DNA from: Halorientalis sp. LT38
GTDB lineage: Archaea > Halobacteriota > Halobacteria > Halobacteriales > Haloarculaceae
Assembly: GCF_037031225.1 (NCBI RefSeq)
Contig: NZ_JAYEZN010000001.1
Location: 3,224,001-3,288,000 of the forward strand
Length of the DNA: 64,000 nucleotides
Reading direction: 5' to 3'
Made by a program: the position numbers and the translations under genes. The stretch's first letter is position 1; every line of letters starts with the position of its first letter. Below, piece after piece: positions 24,948 to 34,024 of this stretch. The notes below the pieces were generated by a model. That model was not told the DNA's origin. It did not search any database and worked only from the letters and a program-made list of their open reading frames with translations.

Positions 24948-27116
24948 ATGAGCGACGCTGCCCCCACCGACCGCAACCGCCTCGACGCGGAGGAGAGCCC
25001 CTACCTCCGGCAGCACGCCGACAACCCCGTCAACTGGCAGCCCTGGGACGAGGCCGCCCTCGACGCCGCCCGGGAACGGGACGATCCCATCTTCCTCTCC
25101 ATCGGCTACTCCGCCTGCCACTGGTGTCACGTCATGGAGGAGGAGAGCTTCGAGGACCCCGAGATCGCCCGCCGTCTCAACGACGACTTCGTCCCGATCA
25201 AGGTCGACCGCGAGGAGCGCCCCGACCTGGACTCGATCTACCAGAGCATCTGCCAGATGACGCAGGGGACCGGCGGCTGGCCTCTCTCGGTCTTCCTGAC
25301 GCCCGAGGGCGACCCCTTCTTCGTGGGAACCTACTTCCCGCCGGAACCGAAGCGGGGGATGCCCGGCTTCGGCGACCTGCTCTCCGATATCCGGGAGAGC
25401 TGGGAGACCGACCGCGAGGGGATCGCCGAGCGCGCCGAGAAGTGGGCGAACGCGATCCGCGGCGAACTCGAGGAGACGCCGGAACCGGCCGACGACGCCC
25501 CCGCGGGCACCCTCGAACCCGCCGCGCAGGCGGCCGTCCGTGGTGCCGACCGCGAGCACGGCGGCTGGGGTCGCGGCCAAAAGTTCCCCCAGGCCGGCCG
25601 GGTCCACGTCCTCCTCCGGGCCCACGATCGGACCGGCCGCGACCCCTTCCGCGAGGTCGCGACCGAGGCCCTCGACGCAATGATCGGGGGCGGGCTCTAC
25701 GACCACGTCGGCGGTGGGTTCCACCGCTACTGCACCGACAGGGACTGGACCGTCCCGCACTTCGAGAAGATGCTGTACGACAACGCCGAGATTCCCCGCG
25801 CGCTGCTGGCCGGCTATCAGGTCACCGGCGACGACCGCTACCGCGAGCGGGCGCTCGACGCGCTCGAGTTCGTCTCCCGCGAACTCCAGCACGACGACGG
25901 GGGCTTTTTCAGCACGCTCGACGCCCAGAGCGAGGGCGAGTCGGGCGATCAGGAGGAAGGCGCCTTCTACGTCTGGACCCCTGACGAGGTCCGCGAGGCC
26001 GTCGACGGTCTGGAGTTCGCCTCCCTCGACGCGGCCGTCGACGCCGAGACCGCCGCCGACCTGTTCTGCGACCGTTACGGCGTCACCCAACCCGGCAACT
26101 TCGAGGGCCGGACCGTTCTGACGATCGTCGCGTCAGTCGCCGACCTCGCCGACGCCTACGACCTCGACGCCGACGCCGTCGAGTCGGTCCTCGACCGCGC
26201 GACCGAGGCGGTCTTCGACGCTCGCGCCGAGCGCCCACGCCCCCGTCGCGACGAGAAGGTCCTGGCCGGCTGGAACGGCCTGACGCTCTCGGCGTACGCC
26301 GAAGCGGGCCTCGTGGCGGGCCCCCAGGCCGCCGAGCCGGCGGTCGAGGCCCTGGACTTCTGCCGCGAGCACCTCTGGGACGCCGAGGAACGGCGCCTCT
26401 CCCGGCGGTACAAGGACGGCGACGTCAGCGTCGACGGCTACCTCGAGGACTACGCCTTCCTCGCCCGGGGCGCGTTCGACCTGTTCCAGGTGACCGGCGA
26501 CGTCGACCACCTCGCGTTCGCGCTCGACCTCGCCCGGGCCATCGAGGAGAACTTCTGGGACGCCGACGAGGGGACGCTCTACTTCACGCCCGCCGACGGC
26601 GAGTCACTGGTCGCCCGGCCGCAGGAACTCACCGACCAGTCGACGCCCTCCAGCGCGGGCGTGGCCGCCGAACTCCTCCTCGCGCTCGATCACTTCGTGC
26701 CTCGCGAGGGGTTCGCAGAGATCGCCGAGCGCGCGCTCGCGACCCACGCGAGCGAGATCGAGTCCGGGCCGCTCAGGCACACCTCGCTCGTGCTGGCCGC
26801 CGACGCCTACGAGAACGGGCACTCTGAACTGACCGTCGCCGCCGACTCGCTGCCCGACGACTGGCGAGCGGTCATCGGCGCGGCGTACCTGCCCGGACGG
26901 GTACTCGCACACCGGCCGCCGACGGCCGACGGCCTGGACTCGTGGCTCGACGCGCTCGAACTCGACGAGGCGCCGCCCATCTGGGCCGATCGGGCGGCGC
27001 GAGACGACGAACCGACGGTCTACGCCTGCCGGTCCTTCACCTGCTCGCCGCCCACGCACGACGTTCACGAGGCGCTCGACTGGTTCGCCGAGTCCGGGTC
27101 GACCACGGCTGACTGA
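24948..27116 (+). CDS. YyaL/spermatogenesis-associated-20-like thioredoxin-domain protein
   Basis: A 722-residue protein of the YyaL (DUF255) family. The N-terminus has the signature [21 protein letters not shown] and the thioredoxin-fold motif SACHWCHVM with Cys57 and Cys60. The remaining 550 residues form an (alpha/alpha)6 barrel related to N-acylglucosamine 2-epimerases, with [15 protein letters not shown] and the [13 protein letters not shown] motif. The family is very widespread but its reaction is not established; a redox or sugar-processing role is proposed. It is transcribed alone, and a CTCAAGTAG element about 27 bases upstream may be the promoter. Confidence 0.9.
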   Translation: MSDAAPTDRNRLDAEESPYLRQHADNPVNWQPWDEAALDAARERDDPIFLSIGYSACHWCHVMEEESFEDPEIARRLNDDFVPIKVDREERPDLDSIYQSICQMTQGTGGWPLSVFLTPEGDPFFVGTYFPPEPKRGMPGFGDLLSDIRESWETDREGIAERAEKWANAIRGELEETPEPADDAPAGTLEPAAQAAVRGADREHGGWGRGQKFPQAGRVHVLLRAHDRTGRDPFREVATEALDAMIGGGLYDHVGGGFHRYCTDRDWTVPHFEKMLYDNAEIPRALLAGYQVTGDDRYRERALDALEFVSRELQHDDGGFFSTLDAQSEGESGDQEEGAFYVWTPDEVREAVDGLEFASLDAAVDAETAADLFCDRYGVTQPGNFEGRTVLTIVASVADLADAYDLDADAVESVLDRATEAVFDARAERPRPRRDEKVLAGWNGLTLSAYAEAGLVAGPQAAEPAVEALDFCREHLWDAEERRLSRRYKDGDVSVDGYLEDYAFLARGAFDLFQVTGDVDHLAFALDLARAIEENFWDADEGTLYFTPADGESLVARPQELTDQSTPSSAGVAAELLLALDHFVPREGFAEIAERALATHASEIESGPLRHTSLVLAADAYENGHSELTVAADSLPDDWRAVIGAAYLPGRVLAHRPPTADGLDSWLDALELDEAPPIWADRAARDDEPTVYACRSFTCSPPTHDVHEALDWFAESGSTTAD

Positions 27117-27125
27117 ACGCTCTGC

Positions 27126-27245
27126 TCAGTCCCACCAGTCGTCGTCATTGTCACCGGAATCGGAGTGAGGGCCTGCTACGCCGTCCGAAGGCGTAGCTGG
27201 CAACTGGCTCCAGAACTTCCCCTGACCGCTACCGAGTCGTTGGTG
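27126..27245 (-). other. possible remnant or read-through extension after the thioredoxin gene
   Basis: After the TGA that ends the thioredoxin gene, the same frame stays open for 39 codons to a second TGA and ends in a strongly halophile-like acidic tail (DSGDNDDDWWD). Third-position GC is clearly lower than in the genes around it. No promoter or convincing start is visible, so this may be a decayed gene end or a chance frame. The rest of the gap holds only the stem-loop noted separately. Confidence 0.25.
27175..27197. terminator. stem-loop between convergent genes
   Basis: A perfect 8-bp stem GCTACGCC / GGCGTAGC with a 7-base loop lies between the ends of the YyaL-type gene and the thioredoxin gene. 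It could mark the 3' end of both transcripts. No U-run follows directly. Confidence 0.35.
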
Positions 27246-27656
27246 TCAGTTCGCCACCGACGCTTGGTCTTCGAGTTCGTTCGCCAGGTAGACGGCGATG
27301 GGAACCTCCGCCTCCTCGACGAAGCGGGCGAGTTCCTCACCCGTTTCCCCGTCCTCGACCACGACAGTCGGGATGTACTCGATGCCGTACTCCTCGACGC
27401 TCGGCCCGGTCTTCGAGCCGTCGTCTTCCTTCTCCGTCGGGTAATGCTCGATCCGGTCCTCGGACACGCCCGCGGCCACCAGGGCCGCGCCGAAGGACGG
27501 CAACTGTGCCCGACAGTCCTTGCACCAGTCGCCGCCCCAGACCCGGAACACCACGTCGTCGTCCAGGTTCGAGAGCGTCTCCACGGTTTCCCCGTAGGAA
27601 TCCTCGTCCCAGACCGGGTCCGGTTCCATCGTCGTGAGTCGACCGCGTTCGCTCAT
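27246..27656 (-). CDS. thioredoxin-family protein
   Basis: A 136-residue thioredoxin-like protein with the active-site motif GGDWCKDCRAQLPSF (Cys45, Cys48) and the cis-proline region YIPTVVVEDGETGEE. The Cys-Lys-Asp-Cys motif is atypical compared with CGPC and fits haloarchaeal members that may act as specialised thiol reductases. The ATG at 27656 is used because a GGTTAAGG box is about 27 bases upstream. It is convergent with the YyaL-type protein, which also has a thioredoxin fold, but the two are not in one operon. Confidence 0.8.
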   Translation of the reverse strand: MSERGRLTTMEPDPVWDEDSYGETVETLSNLDDDVVFRVWGGDWCKDCRAQLPSFGAALVAAGVSEDRIEHYPTEKEDDGSKTGPSVEEYGIEYIPTVVVEDGETGEELARFVEEAEVPIAVYLANELEDQASVAN

Positions 27657-27727
27657 GTCTCTCCCAACACAGTCGGCGGCCTTAACCGGTGCGTTCGAGA
27701 GAGGCCCGACGTCGCGAGTCGAGCGGT

Positions 27728-28183
27728 TCAGACCGACCCATCGGCCACCCGTCGCTCCAGCAGGTCGACCAGCGCGTGTCGGTGACATTGCTTCTTCTCG
27801 GCCTCGAAGCAGACGAGGACGACCGTCTCACCGGATCGAACCCGGTCGGCCAGGTCGTCGAGCGTCTCCTGGGCGGCGTCCGAGGACTCGACGTGCTCGC
27901 GGTAGCGAGCCTCGAAGTCGACCTCCTCCCAGGCGGCGTTGTGGGCTCCCTCGTCGCACATCCCCTGGAGTTTGAGGTCTTCCTGGCGCTGCTTGGTCTC
28001 CTCGAGGAGGTCCTCGGGTGGGCCGAGTTCCGGGCGGTTCTCGTCGACGGCGCCGTGGAACCAGCCCGTGGGCTGGCGGACGACGCCGACGAGGGCGGCG
28101 TCGTCGAACGCCACGAGGTCGTGCTGGAGGGCGGCGACGTACGTCTCCTCGACCGCACCGGCGTCGTTCGAGGTACGTGTCAT
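27728..28183 (-). CDS. DUF488-family protein
   Basis: A 151-residue protein with the DUF488 core: an early beta strand (AALVGVVRQPTGWFHGAVDE), a Glu/Lys-rich helix and the C-terminal hallmark VLVCFEAEKKQCHRHALVDLL, whose Cys-His-Arg is the conserved cluster. The family has no proven function; it is often described as a putative metal- or nucleic-acid-related protein. The ATG at 28183 is favoured because GGTTTTTGG at 28209-28217 lies about 28-30 bases upstream. It is divergent from the cysteine synthase gene. Confidence 0.75.
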   Translation of the reverse strand: MTRTSNDAGAVEETYVAALQHDLVAFDDAALVGVVRQPTGWFHGAVDENRPELGPPEDLLEETKQRQEDLKLQGMCDEGAHNAAWEEVDFEARYREHVESSDAAQETLDDLADRVRSGETVVLVCFEAEKKQCHRHALVDLLERRVADGSV

Positions 28184-28292
28184 GGCGGAGGGGAGGGCCG
28201 GCGCGACCAAAAACCCCGGCGGCCGTCGGCGACCGAGGCCAGCACTGCCGGCGACCGTGGGCACTTATGCCGGGGTGGCCTACCGGGAACAA

Positions 28293-29294
28293 ATGCATTC
28301 GTCGATCCTCGAGACGGTCGGGTCGCCGCTGGTACAGGTGCGGTCGCCGCCCGGGGCGACCGTCGCCGCGAAGGTCGAGTCGAAGAACCCGGGCGGTTCC
28401 GCCAAGGATCGGCCAGCCCTCGCGATGGTCGAGGCCGCCGAGGCCGCCGGCGAGATCGAACCCGGCGACCACCTCGTCGAGCCGACGTCGGGGAACACCG
28501 GCATCGGCATCGGGCTCGTCGCCGCCGCGAAAGGGTACGACGTCACCATCGTCATGCCCGCCTCGAAGTCCGAGGAGCGACGCAATCTCATGAAGGCCTA
28601 CGGTGCCGACCTGGAACTGGTCGAGGGCGAGATGGAAGACGCCCGCGAGGTCGCCGACCGCCTCGAAGCCGAGGCGGGGATGGTTCAGCTCCGTCAGTTC
28701 GAGAACCCGAACAACCCGGAGGCCCACTACCGCTCGACGGGCCCGGAGATCATCGACCAGCTCGGCAGCCGTACCCCCGACGCCTTCGTCGCCGGCGTCG
28801 GGACCGGTGGCACCCTCTCGGGGACGGCACGCCGACTGAAAGAGGCGTACCCCGAGATGGAGGTCGTCGCCGTCGAGCCGGACACCAACGCCGTGCTCTC
28901 GACCGGCGAGTCAGGCGCCGACGACTTCCAAGGGATGGGCCCGGGCTTCGTCAGCGACAACCTCGACACCGACCTCATCGACTCGGTCGAGACCGTCGGC
29001 ATCGAGGCGGCTGAAGCGGAGTGTCGCCGCCTCGCCCGCGAGGAGGGGATCCTCGTCGGGCAGTCCTCGGGCGGGACCAACGTCGTCGCCCACCGCGTCG
29101 CCGAGCGCCTGGCCGATCCCGACGCGACCTGCCCGCCCTCCCCCGACGAGGGCGGCCCAGGTGCGGGTATCGTGATGGACGGCGACGGCCCGACCGATCC
29201 CGGCGACGCGGCGTTCGCCGACTGCCCGCTCGTCCTCACCGTCTTCTGGGACTCGGGGGAGCGGTACATGTCCACCGGGATGTTCGACGGCTGA
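28293..29294 (+). CDS. cysK: cysteine synthase (PLP-dependent)
   Basis: A 333-residue O-acetylserine sulfhydrylase-type enzyme that joins a serine derivative with sulfide. The PLP lysine is Lys39 in SKNPGGSAKDRPAL. The substrate loop is EPTSGNTGIGIGLVAA, the phosphate-binding loop is GVGTGGTLSGTAR, and GQSSGGTN lies near the C-terminus. A Pro/Gly/Asp-rich segment (about residues 288-315), just before the conserved last strand, is an unusual insertion. A CACTTATG box places the transcript start at this ATG; the frame is open upstream. Confidence 0.92.
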   Translation: MHSSILETVGSPLVQVRSPPGATVAAKVESKNPGGSAKDRPALAMVEAAEAAGEIEPGDHLVEPTSGNTGIGIGLVAAAKGYDVTIVMPASKSEERRNLMKAYGADLELVEGEMEDAREVADRLEAEAGMVQLRQFENPNNPEAHYRSTGPEIIDQLGSRTPDAFVAGVGTGGTLSGTARRLKEAYPEMEVVAVEPDTNAVLSTGESGADDFQGMGPGFVSDNLDTDLIDSVETVGIEAAEAECRRLAREEGILVGQSSGGTNVVAHRVAERLADPDATCPPSPDEGGPGAGIVMDGDGPTDPGDAAFADCPLVLTVFWDSGERYMSTGMFDG

Positions 29295-29314
29295 GGGGGA
29301 GCCGCGCGACCACC

Positions 29315-29887
29315 CTACCGCTGTTTCTCGCCGCCGAACTCGTCCTCGGTCACCCTGACGACGAGCGTCTCGTCCACGTCCCGGAGGTCGTACTCGGGCA
29401 GTTCCGGGCCCGTCCGGGTGACGTACATCGGTTCGACGAGCTCCGGGGGCGACTCCGTGGCGGGTTCGGGGGGCGCGTCGTCTTCCGCCCCCTCATCGTT
29501 CTCGGGGCCGGCGGCCTCGTCGTCGCTCTCGAAGTCGTTCTCGGAGCCCTCGTCCGTCGCGACCCCGTAGATCTTCAGGAAGCGCTCTGTCTCCTCGGGG
29601 GTCAGTTCGTCGTCGCGGACGGCCGCGGCCAGCTTTCGGGAGAGCCACTCCTCTTCGCTGACGCTCGCCTCGCGGACGAACGTGTCGCGGGTGAACCGGA
29701 CGAGATACCAGTTCAGGTCGTTGAGCAGCGCGACCGCGGCGCCGAGGCTCACCGTCTCGACGACCACGGTGTTCTCGAAGGGCTCGCGCAGGTCGTAGGT
29801 CGCCAGCGCGTCGCGGGCCGTCTCGCGTGACAGCAACTCGTACCGGAGGTTCACCTCCCGGTTGCCGACGAGACAGACCTGGGTCAT
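29315..29887 (-). CDS. DUF5804-family haloarchaeal protein
   Basis: A 190-residue protein beginning MTQVCLVGNREVNLRYELLS and continuing ETARDALATYDLREPFENTV. I associate this with the haloarchaea-restricted DUF5804 family of unknown role. The middle is mainly helical (LNDLNWYLVRFTRDTFV, EEWLSRKLAAAVRDDEL). Residues about 118-152 are an acidic, disordered segment before a final beta hairpin. The ATG at 29887 is supported by a CGCTTTGCG box about 27 bases upstream. It is convergent with cysK. Confidence 0.7.
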   Translation of the reverse strand: MTQVCLVGNREVNLRYELLSRETARDALATYDLREPFENTVVVETVSLGAAVALLNDLNWYLVRFTRDTFVREASVSEEEWLSRKLAAAVRDDELTPEETERFLKIYGVATDEGSENDFESDDEAAGPENDEGAEDDAPPEPATESPPELVEPMYVTRTGPELPEYDLRDVDETLVVRVTEDEFGGEKQR

Positions 29888-29959
29888 GGCTGAGCACACA
29901 GAGCCCCGACGCAAAGCGGTTTCGGCTCTCTGCGGGCGAGCGGCCCCGCCCGGAGCCTG

Positions 29960-30859
29960 TCAGGCGAGCCGACTCCCGACCAGCGGCGCGCCGACCACCC
30001 CGGCCCCCGTCAGCCCGGCCCCGAGGAAGGTGACGGGATGCGCCGGTTCGAGCGCGTAGACGGCGCCGAAGAGCCCGCCGGCGAGTGCGAGCACGGCGAG
30101 GCCGGCGACGACCTCGCGACGACCTGTCGGCTGTGCGGGCGTCCTCGCGGCCACGCCGCGCCACGCGAGCCACGCGCCGACGGCGGTGCCCAGCGCGGCC
30201 ACGCTGTCGAACGTGACGCCGACGAGGAGGCCCAGCACCCCGACCGCGACGGCGACGGCGAGGACCCGGGCGGGGGCCGTTCCCCGGTCCGCGAGGAGGT
30301 AGAGACCGGTCAGGACAACGAGTCCGACGGCGGCGCCTGCCACGACGTCCACGAGGTAGTGGACGCCGAGGGCGAGCCGGGAGAGGGAAACGAGCGCGAT
30401 CACGCCGGCCGCGAGGCCGACCCGCGTCCGGACGGACTCGTCGTCGAGCAGGAGCGCCAGCCCGCCCCAGCCCATCGTCGTCCCGAGCGCGTGGCCGCTC
30501 GGAAAGCCGTGTCCGTCGGCCGTCGCAGCGCCCGCGAGAGCCCCCTCGAGCAGTGGTGGGAGCCACGAGAACGCGGGCGCCTCGCCGGCGCCGGGCGGTC
30601 GAGGGAGGTCGAAGAGACCCTTGAGGACGCCGATCAGCGCGACGTAGGTCAGCACGATTGCGAACAGGAAGAGGCCACGTCGCCGGTCGAGCCCCAGCCG
30701 CGGGACTTCGTCGGCCGCGACGTACGCGACGCCGCCCAACAGGAAGAGCAACCAGACGTCTCCCAGTTGCGTGAGCAGGGCGACCGCGACGAGGATCGGC
30801 CCCTCCGCGTACCCGTGGAGCCAGTCAGCCACGCCGACGGAACGCCCGGGTCCGAGCAC
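29960..30859 (-). CDS. PAP2-family membrane phosphatase
   Basis: A 299-residue integral membrane protein with all three PAP2 motifs: KGLFDLPRP (C1), PSGHA (C2) and SRLALGVHYLVDV (C3, with the catalytic His). About eight or nine transmembrane helices are visible, including a C-terminal set not needed for catalysis. It probably hydrolyses a lipid phosphate or undecaprenyl/dolichyl-type pyrophosphate outside the membrane. The start is a GTG at 30859, eight bases after the stop of the S-adenosylmethionine synthetase gene, so it is probably co-transcribed with it. Confidence 0.85.
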   Translation of the reverse strand: MLGPGRSVGVADWLHGYAEGPILVAVALLTQLGDVWLLFLLGGVAYVAADEVPRLGLDRRRGLFLFAIVLTYVALIGVLKGLFDLPRPPGAGEAPAFSWLPPLLEGALAGAATADGHGFPSGHALGTTMGWGGLALLLDDESVRTRVGLAAGVIALVSLSRLALGVHYLVDVVAGAAVGLVVLTGLYLLADRGTAPARVLAVAVAVGVLGLLVGVTFDSVAALGTAVGAWLAWRGVAARTPAQPTGRREVVAGLAVLALAGGLFGAVYALEPAHPVTFLGAGLTGAGVVGAPLVGSRLA

Positions 30860-30866
30860 GGGCGAC

Positions 30867-32069
30867 TCAGAAGGTCGAGAGGTCGCCGTCGATCGCGCGC
30901 TGGGTGATCGAGGTCACGTCGGCCAGACGCTCGTCGACGATTGCGGTCACCTCGTCCTCGATGTCGGCCACGGAGACGCCGTCCTCCGTGACGACGTGGG
31001 CGTCGGCGACGTGTGGCTGGTCGATCGGGCGCCCGATCTGGCTGAGCAGGCGGATCTGGAGTTCGCGGATCCCGTCGACCTCGTCGACGACGGCTTCGGC
31101 GACGTCCGTCGAGAGGAGGTTGTAGATCTTGCCGATGTGGTTGACGGCGTTCTTCCCGCTGGTGGCCTCCATGCTCATCGGCCGGTTGGGCGTGATGAGG
31201 CCGTTCGCGCGGTTCCCTCGCCCGACGGAGCCGTCGTCCCCCATCTCCGCGGAGGTCCCGGTGCAGGTCAGGTAGATCGCCCCGTCCTCGTAGTCGTCGG
31301 CGGTGTTGACGTGGACGGTGACCGAGCGGTCCGTGATCGAGCGCGCCAGGTCGCCGACGTACTCGCGGACCCCCTCGACGGCCTCTTTGTAGGCGTCCAT
31401 GTCCGGGACGTGCTGGTCGATCATCGCGACGGCGACGGTCACGTCGACGTGGTCGCCCTCGCGTTTGCCCATCACCTTCACGTCCGGGCCGACCTCGGGG
31501 TTCTCGTCGGCGTACTCCCCGTTGAGACGGTGCTCGGTCTCGTAGACGATCCGCTCGGTCTCGGTGAGGGGCGCGTGGCCGACGCCGAAACTCGTGTCGT
31601 TGGCCATCGGAACCGCGCCGTCCTCGCCGAAGACGTCCCTGAGGTCGCCGCTGCCCTCGCCGAGTTTCACGTCGACGATCACGTCGCGACCCACGTCCAG
31701 CTGTGGGATCTCCTCGTTGAGGTACTCGCGGGCTGCCTCCAGCGCGATGGTCTCGGCCGGTATCTTCGTACCCTCGTACTCCTTGGTGGCGCGGCCGACG
31801 ATCAGCAGGTAGATCGGTTCCTGGATCTCGCCGCCGCCGAACGCCGGCGCGGCGCTGCCGGCGACCAGTTGCGTCTCGTCGGTGTTGTAGTGAAGCGGCT
31901 TCCCCACCCGCTCGATGTAGGCCTGTGCGAGCGCCTGCGAGACGCGCTCGGCAACGCCGTCGCAGATGGAGTCCGGGTGGCCGATCCCCTTGCGCTCGAC
32001 GATCTCGACCTCCTGATCCTCTACCGCGAGCCGATTGGTCGGCTCGACGCGGATGTTCCTGTCGGTCAT
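30867..32069 (-). CDS. mat: archaeal S-adenosylmethionine synthetase
   Basis: A 400-residue methionine adenosyltransferase of the archaeal type, which makes S-adenosylmethionine from ATP and methionine. Recognisable stretches are [20 protein letters not shown] near the N-terminus, [17 protein letters not shown], and the phosphate loop region [23 protein letters not shown]. Full family length. A GTTATAGA box at 32096-32103 lies about 30 bases upstream on the minus strand. The PAP2 gene follows at eight bases. The product is needed by Elp3, the methyltransferase and other genes in this window. Confidence 0.95.
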   Translation of the reverse strand: MTDRNIRVEPTNRLAVEDQEVEIVERKGIGHPDSICDGVAERVSQALAQAYIERVGKPLHYNTDETQLVAGSAAPAFGGGEIQEPIYLLIVGRATKEYEGTKIPAETIALEAAREYLNEEIPQLDVGRDVIVDVKLGEGSGDLRDVFGEDGAVPMANDTSFGVGHAPLTETERIVYETEHRLNGEYADENPEVGPDVKVMGKREGDHVDVTVAVAMIDQHVPDMDAYKEAVEGVREYVGDLARSITDRSVTVHVNTADDYEDGAIYLTCTGTSAEMGDDGSVGRGNRANGLITPNRPMSMEATSGKNAVNHIGKIYNLLSTDVAEAVVDEVDGIRELQIRLLSQIGRPIDQPHVADAHVVTEDGVSVADIEDEVTAIVDERLADVTSITQRAIDGDLSTF

Positions 32070-32095
32070 TACCTGTGTCGTTGGCAGGTGGGGAT

Positions 32096-32103
32096 TCTAT
32101 AAC
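32096..32103 (-). promoter_or_regulatory. TATA-like box of the S-adenosylmethionine synthetase gene
   Basis: On the minus strand this reads GTTATAGA, centred about 30 bases before the ATG at 32069. Confidence 0.5.
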
Positions 32104-32129
32104 TTCCGGAAATTTCGCCAGTGACAGAA

Positions 32130-32687
32130 TTACTCAGAAACATCATCGTCGGCGGCGAGCACCATCCCGAGGTATGAGGTCAGGATGCCGTCGTCGGGGT
32201 CGAGGTCGAGGTCGCGCAGCAGGTCCTCGGCCGCTTCGCGTTCGCGTTCGACGTCGGCCTCGCGCTCGCACTCGGTCTCGACCTCGACGAACTCGCCGAC
32301 CCCGTCGACGGCGTCGAGCGTGACGGTGAAATCCCCGACGGCGAAGCGCTCGCGCACCTTTTCGACGGTGGCGGCCGGTTCGAACCCCAGCGCCGCGAAG
32401 ATCGCCCGGACGTTCTCGCCGTCGGCGACGGCGGACTCGATCTCCTCGCGGGTCTTGGACGCGGCCTCGACGAGCGGCCCCTTGTAGGTCAGTTCCGTCA
32501 CGGACCCGCCCTCGCTGCGTTCCTCGCGGAGGCGCAGCGCCTCGTCCGTCTCGGCGAAGTCCCGGTGGGGCGCGTCGAAGTAGGTGTCGACCTGTGTCAC
32601 GGTCCCCAGCGGGTCGGCGGAAAGGGCGTCCAGTCGCTCGCAGACGGCCGCGTGGTCGGCCCGGACCTTGACCTCGACCTCGTACAT
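32130..32687 (-). CDS. CYTH-domain protein, class IV adenylate cyclase-like (CyaB)
   Basis: A 185-residue CYTH protein. The metal/triphosphate signature is at the very N-terminus (MYEVEVKVRAD, i.e. ExExK). The tunnel strands follow: VTQVDTYFDAPHRDF, LRLREER, VTELTYKGPLVE, FTVTLDAVDGVGEFVEVET. The archaeal CyaB family may make cAMP or hydrolyse tripolyphosphates; sequence cannot decide. A GCTTTAGTC box about 27 bases upstream supports the ATG. It is divergent from the FKBP gene. Confidence 0.85.
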   Translation of the reverse strand: MYEVEVKVRADHAAVCERLDALSADPLGTVTQVDTYFDAPHRDFAETDEALRLREERSEGGSVTELTYKGPLVEAASKTREEIESAVADGENVRAIFAALGFEPAATVEKVRERFAVGDFTVTLDAVDGVGEFVEVETECEREADVEREREAAEDLLRDLDLDPDDGILTSYLGMVLAADDDVSE

Positions 32688-32820
32688 ACCCAGTCGATTC
32701 GCGGGGCGGGACTAAAGCGACGGGATTCCGCCCGCACCCCGCATCGGGCGAGCGCGGACCCGGAGCCGTGCGTTCGTGCAGGTCTCGCGAGGTGTCTGGA
32801 AGTCGGGTCGAAACGTTGTG

Positions 32821-32828
32821 CTTATAGG
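32821..32828 (+). promoter_or_regulatory. TATA box of the FKBP gene
   Basis: CTTATAGG is centred 27 bases before the ATG at 32851. It rules out the in-frame upstream codon at 32776. Confidence 0.65.
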
Positions 32829-32850
32829 CGTAACCCCTGACCTTCACGGT

Positions 32851-33837
32851 ATGAGTGACGAAGCCGAGGCCGACGAGGCCGAACAGGCCGATGACGTCGC
32901 GGAGAGCGAGGAGACCGACGAGTCCGAACAGACGGGATTCCAGCCGGGCGACTTCATCGAACTGGACTACACCGCCCGCACCGTCGAAGAGGGCATGATC
33001 GTCGACACGACCGACCCCGAGGTCGCCGAGGAAGAGGGTCTGGACGAGGAAGACCGCGAGTTCGAGCCCCGTACCCTGGTGCTCGGCGAGGGCTTCATCT
33101 TCGAGGCCGTCGAGGACGACATCATCGGCGGCGAGGTCGGCAAATCGGGCAGCGTCGAGATCCCCGCCGAGGAAGCCTTCGGCGAGTTCGACGAGGACGA
33201 CGTCCGCACCGTGAGCGTCAACAAGATCCCCGAGGACGACCAGTACCCCGGCGCGCAGGTCCAGATCGACGGTCAGCAGGGCCGCGTCGAGACCCTCGTC
33301 GGCGGCCGCGCCCGCGTTGACTTCAACCACCCGCTGGCCGGCGAGGCCATCGAGTACGACTACGAGGTCGTCGGCGTCGTCGAGGACCAGCTCGAACAGG
33401 CCCGCAGCCTGATCGACATGTACCTCGGCATGGAGCTGGAGATGTGGCTCCAGACCGACGAGGTCGAGGAGGAACAGCTCGTCCAGTCCGACGAGGACGA
33501 TGAGGAGGAAGCGCCCGAACCCGAGACGGAGGTCGTCGAGGTCGAGAAGGAGACTCTCTACATCGAGGCGACCCCGCAGCTGAGCATGAACCAGCAGTGG
33601 ATGATGCAGAAACAGCAGATCTGCCAGCAGGTCACCGACCTCCTGGGCCTGGATCGCGTGATCATCCAGGAGATCATCGACGGCTCCGGCATGGGGATGG
33701 GCATGGGCGGCATGATGGGCGGCATGGGCGGCGGCCCCGGCGGCGAGGACATCGAGGAGGCCCTCGAGGACGCCGACGTCGACGCCGACGAGATCATGGA
33801 AGAGATCGAAGGCGCGGCCGAGGAAGCAAACGAGTAA
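32851..33837 (+). CDS. FKBP-type peptidyl-prolyl cis-trans isomerase (SlyD-like, extended)
   Basis: A 328-residue protein. Residues 1-30 are an acidic tail. Residues about 31-190 form a SlyD-like FKBP domain: FIELDYTARTVEEG, the inserted flap with EFEPRTLVLGEGFIFEAVEDDIIGGEVG, and GRARVDFNHPLAGE. Residues 190-270 continue with a mixed domain containing ETLYIEATPQLSMNQQWMMQ. The C-terminus is a Met/Gly-rich stretch (GMGMGMGGMMGGMGGG), then an acidic helix. It probably acts as a folding helper for secreted or nascent chains. Promoter spacing fixes the start. Confidence 0.9.
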   Translation: MSDEAEADEAEQADDVAESEETDESEQTGFQPGDFIELDYTARTVEEGMIVDTTDPEVAEEEGLDEEDREFEPRTLVLGEGFIFEAVEDDIIGGEVGKSGSVEIPAEEAFGEFDEDDVRTVSVNKIPEDDQYPGAQVQIDGQQGRVETLVGGRARVDFNHPLAGEAIEYDYEVVGVVEDQLEQARSLIDMYLGMELEMWLQTDEVEEEQLVQSDEDDEEEAPEPETEVVEVEKETLYIEATPQLSMNQQWMMQKQQICQQVTDLLGLDRVIIQEIIDGSGMGMGMGGMMGGMGGGPGGEDIEEALEDADVDADEIMEEIEGAAEEANE

Positions 33838-34024
33838 CCCCCCGGTCGGTTTCCGTTCGCAACTCCTGGAGCGACGCGACCCGGCGTCTCGGCCCCTGTT
33901 GGGGGCGCCGGCGACCTTCCACCAGACGTGAGTATTCCGGGGCGCGTTTTTTCACCGTCCGCGAGGTACCTGTGCTGGGGGCGGCCGTATCACACGCACC
34001 GAGTGCTACCGAGGTTCCACAAGC
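33838..34024 (+). other. 187-base upstream region of halorhodopsin
   Basis: A GC-rich gap with one T-run (GTTTTTTC at 33946-33952) that could serve as a weak TATA element, giving a leader of about 45 bases. I see no clear copy of the upstream activating sequence known from bacterio-opsin genes and no small ORF with correct promoter spacing. Confidence 0.4.
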
